Shown here: piece by piece, positions 59,577 through 64,000 of the stretch
Layout: each line of letters begins with the position of its first letter
Position numbering within the stretch: the first letter of the stretch is position 1
Assembly: GCA_031292035.1 (NCBI GenBank)
Contig: JARLHX010000158.1
Span: forward strand, 62,001 to 126,000
Reading direction: 5' to 3'
Source of the DNA: Negativicutes bacterium
Lineage (GTDB): Bacteria > Bacillota_C > Negativicutes > Sporomusales_B > JARLHX01
Length of the DNA stretch: 64,000 nt
Translations under genes and position numbers: made by a program
Notes under the pieces: model-generated
The model's input: the letters and a program-made list of their open reading frames with translations, nothing else
The model's database searches: none
Told to the model about the DNA's origin: nothing

Positions 59577-60497
59577 CTATTTGACCAATCCCATGCCAAT
59601 AAGCACCTGGCGAACCTTTTCCCGTTCCTCGGCAGTCATCGAATAGACGGGAGCCTTACAAGGCCCGGCCTCGATCCCGATTAACTCCAATGCTTCCTTG
59701 ATGACCGCCGGGAAGGTGCCGATGGTGAAGGCGATGCGCAGCGGCGCTAATTTAAACTGCGCTTCAAGGGATCCCTTGACGTCGCCGGCCATATAGCGGT
59801 CATAGATGTCGGCGCACAGTCTGGGGGCGACGTTGGCGCAGGCGGCGATCGAGCCGGCCGCACCATAGCAGAGGGCTCCGTAAATTAGCGTATCTCTGCC
59901 GACCAGAACGTTAAAATCTTTTTTGCCTTGCGTCAGGCGAATGTATTCGGAGGTTAGCGTCAAATCGCCGCTCGAATCTTTGATGCTGACAATATTGGGA
60001 ATATCGGCAAGCTTGGCCACCGTCGGCGCGGCAAGGCTGACGCCGGTCTTCGGCGGATTATTATAAAGCAATACCGGAAGCGATGTATTGGCAGCAATTG
60101 TTTTGTAATGCTCAATCAATTGATCCTGGTTAGGACTGATAAACATCGGTGTCAAAACTGAAACAGCATCGATCCCGCAAGTTTCAGCCAATTGGGTCAG
60201 CAAGACACTCTCTTCAGTCGTGATGCCATTGGTGCCGGCATAGACAGGAACCCGGCTTTTTGTTTCATCGACAGTGACCTGGAAGATTTCCCGCTTTTCT
60301 TCGGCCGTAAAGCCGTAAAACTCTCCTGTCGTCCCGGTAATAAACAGGCCATGCGACCCGCCGTCGATCAGGTAGTTGATCAGCTTACGCATTGCCTTTT
60401 CATTGAACTTTCCTGCTGCCGTAAGCGGGGTAATAACCGCCGGGATGATCCCGTATGGTTTGAAGCTGGAGCCGGTTTTCTTTGTCGCCTGAGTCAT
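59577..60497 (-). CDS. DapA/NAL-family class I lyase
   Basis: 306 aa. Schiff-base TIM barrel: G-I-I-P-A-V-I-T-P near residues 16-24, T-G-T-T-G-E-F near 55-61 (carboxylate binding), Y-N-N-P near 146-149 (catalytic Tyr) and I-V-S-I-K-D-S-S-G-D near 173-182 (Schiff-base Lys). Could be dihydrodipicolinate synthase, but its place among catabolic genes and separation from lysine genes suggests a pyruvate-dependent aldolase or a 2-keto-3-deoxy acid dehydratase. Own ribosome binding site GGGAGG. Confidence 0.87.
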   Translation of the reverse strand: MTQATKKTGSSFKPYGIIPAVITPLTAAGKFNEKAMRKLINYLIDGGSHGLFITGTTGEFYGFTAEEKREIFQVTVDETKSRVPVYAGTNGITTEESVLLTQLAETCGIDAVSVLTPMFISPNQDQLIEHYKTIAANTSLPVLLYNNPPKTGVSLAAPTVAKLADIPNIVSIKDSSGDLTLTSEYIRLTQGKKDFNVLVGRDTLIYGALCYGAAGSIAACANVAPRLCADIYDRYMAGDVKGSLEAQFKLAPLRIAFTIGTFPAVIKEALELIGIEAGPCKAPVYSMTAEEREKVRQVLIGMGLVK

Positions 60498-60728
60498 TAT
60501 GAATTCCTCCCTTAATTTAAAAAATATTCACAGTTTAATTTTTTACAGTTACGATTGCCAAAGCTGCTTGATGTTAATTGCGGCTTCACTCCTTAACAGT
60601 ATCCCCGGAGAGACTTGCTTGCCTAACGTCGTAGCGAAGGGATGCCTGGTTGCTTAATTTTACCCTTGTTGTCTTTTTAAAGCTTCAGCACAATTCAAAT
60701 TAATTCCTTTAAAATATGCCTGAAAGGC
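60498..60728. other. Gap between Fe-ADH terminator and DapA-like gene
   Basis: About 230 nt, AT-rich near 60515-60545 and 60655-60720. It must hold the DapA-like promoter, but no -35/-10 pair is convincing. No RNA gene seen. Confidence 0.35.
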
Positions 60729-60759
60729 AAAAAAACCAAGCAAAGCGCTTGGCTTTTTT
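60729..60759 (-). terminator. Terminator of Fe-alcohol dehydrogenase gene
   Basis: GCCAAGC / GCTTGG stem around CTTT, flanked on the minus strand by TTTTTTT (plus A-run 60729-60735). About 100 nt past the dehydrogenase stop. Confidence 0.85.
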
Positions 60760-60855
60760 ATAAGATTTCTTGAATATATTTATTTCTACATTTCATTTAT
60801 TACTGACTAAAATTCACTATTTCCCGAAATCTACACTATTGTCAAAAAGGTGAGA

Positions 60856-62016
60856 CTACAGCAATTTTTTGTAAATTTCCAACATGTTTTGCTTTGTCAT
60901 CGGTTTCGGATTGTTATCCAATAGTCTAGTAACTTTGGACGCCGCCTCCACCATAAACTCTAAATCGGCTGCGGTAATGCCTTTGTCTTTCAAGCCTGAC
61001 TGTATCTTGAGATCGGCGATCAACGAATACAGGTTATCAATCATTTTTTCGGCTGCTTCCCTGACAGTAAGACCAGTAACATTAAGTCCCATAGCAATTG
61101 CAATATCTTTGAATTTATCCTCCGCCGCATCCATGTTGAATTTCATAACATGCGGCAGAAGGATGGCATTTGACAGCCCGTGCGGCATCCTGTACTTGCC
61201 GCCAAGCGGATAGGCTAAGGCGTGGACGGCAGTGGTGCTGGAGGTTGCTATACTTATACCGCCAAACATCGCGCCAAGCAGCATGTCGTGGCGGGCATCC
61301 AGATCGCCGCCGTCGGTGAAGGCCCTGCGGATACTGCGGGCGATAAGGGTAACGGCCTTCAGTGCAAAGGTATCACTGAAGGGATTGGCTTTTTTCGATG
61401 TGTAGCACTCGATCGCATGGGTCAGCGCGTCCATGCCGGTGGATGCGGTGATGGCCGGCGGAAGGCCGAGTGTCATCACCGGGTCAAGAATGACACAATC
61501 CGGCATCATTTTAGGGCTGACAATGCCAACTTTTAGTTCTTCTTCCGGCACAAGAACGATGGCGTTCGGGGTAACTTCGGCGCCAGTTCCGGCGGTGGTG
61601 GGAATCATGATGGTCGGAATGCCGCGATTTTCGATCTTAGCCTTATTTACTAATTCTTTGACTGACAGCTTATTGGTCAACATCACTGCCACGATTTTTG
61701 CGACATCCATGGAGCTGCCGCCGCCAATCCCAATGATCATTTGGCAATTCTGTTTTTTTGCTGCTTGAAACACAGCCTCTACCTGGGCCACTTCAGGCTC
61801 GGGCGGCGTATCATTGATAACCGCTACTTCCATTCCGGCATTCTCTAGTAATTTTTTCGGCTTATCGATGAGCCCAGCTTTCCAAACCCCCTGGTCGGTA
61901 ATAATAAGAACCTTTTGCGGTTGGTAATCAGCCATAATTTCCGGGAGGCTCTCTATGCTATTCGGCCCTGCGATAATTTTGCCGACATTCAGTAACGTGT
62001 AAGTATTGACACCCAT
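60856..62016 (-). CDS. Iron-containing alcohol dehydrogenase
   Basis: 386 aa. NAD-binding G-G-G-S-S-M-D-V-A-K near residues 97-106, and Fe2+ ligands D-A-L-T-H-A-I-E (Asp and His near 195-199), V-H-A-L-A-Y-P-L-G (His near 265) and M-P-H-G-L-S-N-A (His near 279). Oxidises or reduces an alcohol/aldehyde or a hydroxyacid. ATG 62016 with AGAAGGAGAG upstream. Lies behind an MFS gene and its remnant. Confidence 0.91.
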   Translation of the reverse strand: MGVNTYTLLNVGKIIAGPNSIESLPEIMADYQPQKVLIITDQGVWKAGLIDKPKKLLENAGMEVAVINDTPPEPEVAQVEAVFQAAKKQNCQMIIGIGGGSSMDVAKIVAVMLTNKLSVKELVNKAKIENRGIPTIMIPTTAGTGAEVTPNAIVLVPEEELKVGIVSPKMMPDCVILDPVMTLGLPPAITASTGMDALTHAIECYTSKKANPFSDTFALKAVTLIARSIRRAFTDGGDLDARHDMLLGAMFGGISIATSSTTAVHALAYPLGGKYRMPHGLSNAILLPHVMKFNMDAAEDKFKDIAIAMGLNVTGLTVREAAEKMIDNLYSLIADLKIQSGLKDKGITAADLEFMVEAASKVTRLLDNNPKPMTKQNMLEIYKKLL

Positions 62017-62059
62017 TTTCCCATCTCTCCTTCTCATTATTACAGAGCACAGTATTGCA

Positions 62060-62203
62060 TTCATCGAAAAGGGGCTCGTCTACTTCGATGTGCTTGATCT
62101 CCCCAAGATAAAAGGCGTAGTTCAGTGCCCCGATCAAGGTGGCGCAGCCGGTCAGCATCAGCGCCGGAATAAATGATCCGGTCGCCGCTACGATATAGCC
62201 GGT
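62060..62203 (-). pseudogene. C-terminal remnant of a second MFS (ACS-family) transporter
   Basis: Directly after and in frame with the stop of the MFS gene, the minus strand reads T-G-Y-I-V-A-A-T-G-S-F-I-P-A-L then L-T-G-C-A-T-L-I-G-A-L-N-Y-A-F-Y-L-G-E-I-K-H-I-E-V (as two adjoining segments), which is the TM11-TM12 end of an ACS-family transporter. The intact MFS gene upstream already has its own TM12 and polar tail, so this is an extra tail from a second, mostly deleted gene. No start or ribosome binding site suits it. Confidence 0.7.
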
Positions 62204-63532
62204 CTACGCATCAGTTTGTGCCGTTTTTTTCTCGGCAATCTGCAATACTCCTGCGGTGACTGGTGGCAACATCATGGTAAGGACCGCCCCGAGTAAGAGA
62301 AAGCCAATCAACCCATAAAGTCCAACCATCATATTCCCTGACACAACGGTAAGCCAGCCTACCAAAGTAGGCCCCAAAAACCCGCCTAAATTGCCAAAGG
62401 CATTAATAAATCCCCGTGACGCGCCGGAGACTCCAGGAGGAAACAGGACCGGAGCCATTGACCAAAACGGACTATTCATCGATTTGTTAAACAGTCCTGT
62501 GATCACCAAAAAAGCATAAGACAGCCAAACGTATTCGGAGAAAATCGTTGCCAATAATAAGCAGCCGCCAAAGCCGGCAAATGAAATGGCGGTATAAAAT
62601 CGCCGATTTCCCTTTTTGTCTGATAAAGCGCCAAACAGGACCATCCCGAAGAGCGCAATGATGAACGGAGGAGTTGTGAGAAAGCCCACGGCAGTCATAC
62701 TGGTCTGTGTAAGTTTTTTTACAAGGGTGGGAAGCCAGATGGAGTAACCGTATTGGCCGGTATTATGGCATATGAAAATAAACGTCATAAGCCAAAGGTG
62801 TTTATTGGCAAGCAACTGCTTGTACGAACCGCTTGTACTGCCGAGTTGTTTTTTAAAAACTTCTTCTCGCTCCGCCTTTTCTTGCCGGAGTGTAGTAATC
62901 AAATACTCTTTCTCTTCCTGCGTAATCCACTTGGCGTCTTCCGGGCGCTCGCTGATCAGCGGCATCCAGACGAATATCAACGACAGTGAAATGATCCCCT
63001 CGATATAAAACAGCCAGCGCCAGTCAAATGCGGATACAACCCAACCGGAAACAACGTTGGTGAGGATTGCGGCAATTGGTAAACACAACATGAACATGGC
63101 GTTGGCGCGCCCCAGTTCTTTCATCGGAAACCAATTGGCAATAATAATCAAAACAACCGGATACACGCCCCCCTCGGCAACGCCGAGCAAAAAGCGTAAT
63201 GCCAGAAGCTGCCAGGCATTTTGTACTAATCCGGTTAGCAAGGAGATCCCGCCCCAAGCGATAATCGTCCACATAATGAATTTTTTCGCATTGCCGTGTT
63301 CGGCGATATGCCCGGCCGGAATTTGCAACACCAAGTACCCAACAAAGAAAATCCCCGCCGCCACCCCGGACACGGTCAGCGATAAGCCGAGAGCCTCGTT
63401 CATCCCGCCAGCCATTGCAAAACTGACATTCATTCTATCCATATATGCGATGATATAGATAATAATGGCCGGGGGGATGATATGAAGCCAGCGACCGCTG
63501 GGAATTTTTTTGACAACATTTTGGTCGTTCAT
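62204..63532 (-). CDS. MFS transporter (ACS family)
   Basis: 442 aa, twelve spans: Y-M-D-R-M-N-V-S-F-A near residues 29-38 (TM1 motif), G-H-I-A-E-H-G-N-A-K-K near 74, a R-F-L-L-G-V-A-E-G-G-V-Y-P motif near 112-124 and G-A-L-S-D-K-K-G-N-R-R near 301. ACS carriers import organic anions such as sugar acids, tartrate or phthalate. AGGAGG 9 nt before the ATG. The cluster's second carrier besides the DASS symporter. Confidence 0.9.
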   Translation of the reverse strand: MNDQNVVKKIPSGRWLHIIPPAIIIYIIAYMDRMNVSFAMAGGMNEALGLSLTVSGVAAGIFFVGYLVLQIPAGHIAEHGNAKKFIMWTIIAWGGISLLTGLVQNAWQLLALRFLLGVAEGGVYPVVLIIIANWFPMKELGRANAMFMLCLPIAAILTNVVSGWVVSAFDWRWLFYIEGIISLSLIFVWMPLISERPEDAKWITQEEKEYLITTLRQEKAEREEVFKKQLGSTSGSYKQLLANKHLWLMTFIFICHNTGQYGYSIWLPTLVKKLTQTSMTAVGFLTTPPFIIALFGMVLFGALSDKKGNRRFYTAISFAGFGGCLLLATIFSEYVWLSYAFLVITGLFNKSMNSPFWSMAPVLFPPGVSGASRGFINAFGNLGGFLGPTLVGWLTVVSGNMMVGLYGLIGFLLLGAVLTMMLPPVTAGVLQIAEKKTAQTDA

Positions 63533-63657
63533 GGGTAAGTCCTCCTATCCCCATCTTGCCTAATGAGCCCAACCTGCCCCATCATTTCTCAGAAAGTACT
63601 CGCTTGCCGCCAGCGACTATTTTAGCGTTTTGCGCTCATTGGCTTCAGCCCCTAAGA

Positions 63658-64000
63658 TTACTGCCACCGCGGGTGGTCATACACCTTTGGATTGGCCACA
63701 TGGGGCCACTTTTCGCCGTTGATCACAGCCAGTACTCCCTCAGCAGCCATTGTAGCCACACCAGAAGCCGCTTCTTTCGTCAGGCCTGCCATATGCGGGG
63801 TGATAATCACATTATCTAGTTCGACCCAGGGATTGTCAGCTTTAACCGGTTCTGATGCAAAAACGTCCAACCCGGCGCTATGGATTTCGTTGTTTTTCAG
63901 GGCTAGCGCCAGCGCCTGTTCGTCAACAACGCCGCCGCGGGCGCAGTTGATCAAAACCGCATCTGGTTTCATAAGCTTCAGTTCCCGCGTGCCGATCAGA
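63658..64000 (-). CDS. D-isomer-specific 2-hydroxyacid dehydrogenase, C-terminal part
   Basis: About 113 residues before the window edge; the start lies beyond base 64000. Motifs: L-M-K-P-D-A-V-L-I-N-C-A-R-G-G-V-V-D-E (with the substrate Arg region), G-L-D-V-F-A-S-E-P (catalytic Glu) and T-P-H-M-A-G-L-T (catalytic His). Oxidises or reduces a 2-hydroxyacid/2-ketoacid with NAD(P). Co-oriented with the MFS gene 125 nt downstream. Confidence 0.9.
   Translation of the reverse strand, partial: LIGTRELKLMKPDAVLINCARGGVVDEQALALALKNNEIHSAGLDVFASEPVKADNPWVELDNVIITPHMAGLTKEAASGVATMAAEGVLAVINGEKWPHVANPKVYDHPRWQ

Overview
The window is bacterial chromosome carrying the right part of an integrated Mu-like prophage (1-18392) followed by about 45 kb of host DNA. 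The host looks like an endospore-forming, anaerobic, diderm Firmicute of the Negativicutes/Sporomusaceae type. The evidence is a GerA/GerB/GerC germinant receptor operon with a sigma-G-like promoter, the anaerobic GlpABC glycerol-3-phosphate dehydrogenase, a sigma-54 enhancer-binding regulator with a textbook -24/-12 promoter, a Tat-exported hydrolase, and AGGAGG-type ribosome binding sites nearly everywhere. The species-level guess is inference only.

Prophage (1-18392, left end outside the window): the plus strand encodes a contractile-tailed virion in Mu order: portal, MuF-like protein, protease/scaffold, decoration protein, major head protein, head-completion proteins, sheath, tube, tail chaperones (with a probable -1 frameshift), tape measure, baseplate hub, spike, wedge proteins, tail fibre and fibre chaperone. 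The right end is readable to the base. Two 22-bp tandem repeats, like transposase end sites, are followed by a terminal CA, and the host sequence that resumes is the 5' part of a LarA-type lactate racemase gene cut by the insertion.

Host 18.4-33 kb: larA fragment, msrA, a gerA-gerB-gerC operon ending in an extra 54-aa membrane protein gene, an AlkD-like DNA glycosylase, tRNA-Ser(GCT), RNase P RNA with its promoter, a PfkB kinase, two membrane proteins, an RNase II/R family enzyme, a sulfatase-like protein, and an intergenic array of degenerate repeats with a period of about 42 bp.

32-38.6 kb: a sigma-54 regulated operon on the minus strand (activator, then CoA-transferase A and B, an acyl-CoA dehydrogenase-like flavoprotein without the usual catalytic glutamate, a multi-pass membrane protein of unknown function, and an Asp/Glu racemase-like protein beyond a terminator).

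39-53 kb: a glycerophosphodiester/glycerol-3-phosphate region, all on the minus strand. It runs from a periplasmic PhnD-like binding lipoprotein, histidine kinase and NarL-type regulator (one operon) through an exported glycerophosphodiester phosphodiesterase, an MFS transporter and GlpA-GlpB-GlpC to PhoU, MgtC, a second MFS transporter and an HD-domain protein. The likely logic is to sense a phosphorylated ligand, release G3P outside, import it, oxidise it to DHAP, and manage the phosphate load.

53-64 kb: a catabolic island on the minus strand with no regulator in view: RraA-like aldolase, PrpF-like isomerase, two amidohydrolase-fold enzymes (one Tat-exported), a DASS anion transporter, a DapA-family lyase, an iron-dependent alcohol dehydrogenase, an MFS transporter with a remnant of a second transporter behind it, and a truncated D-2-hydroxyacid dehydrogenase. 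The combination recalls the lower part of PDC/oxalomesaconate (protocatechuate 4,5-cleavage or gallate) pathways; the actual substrate is unknown.
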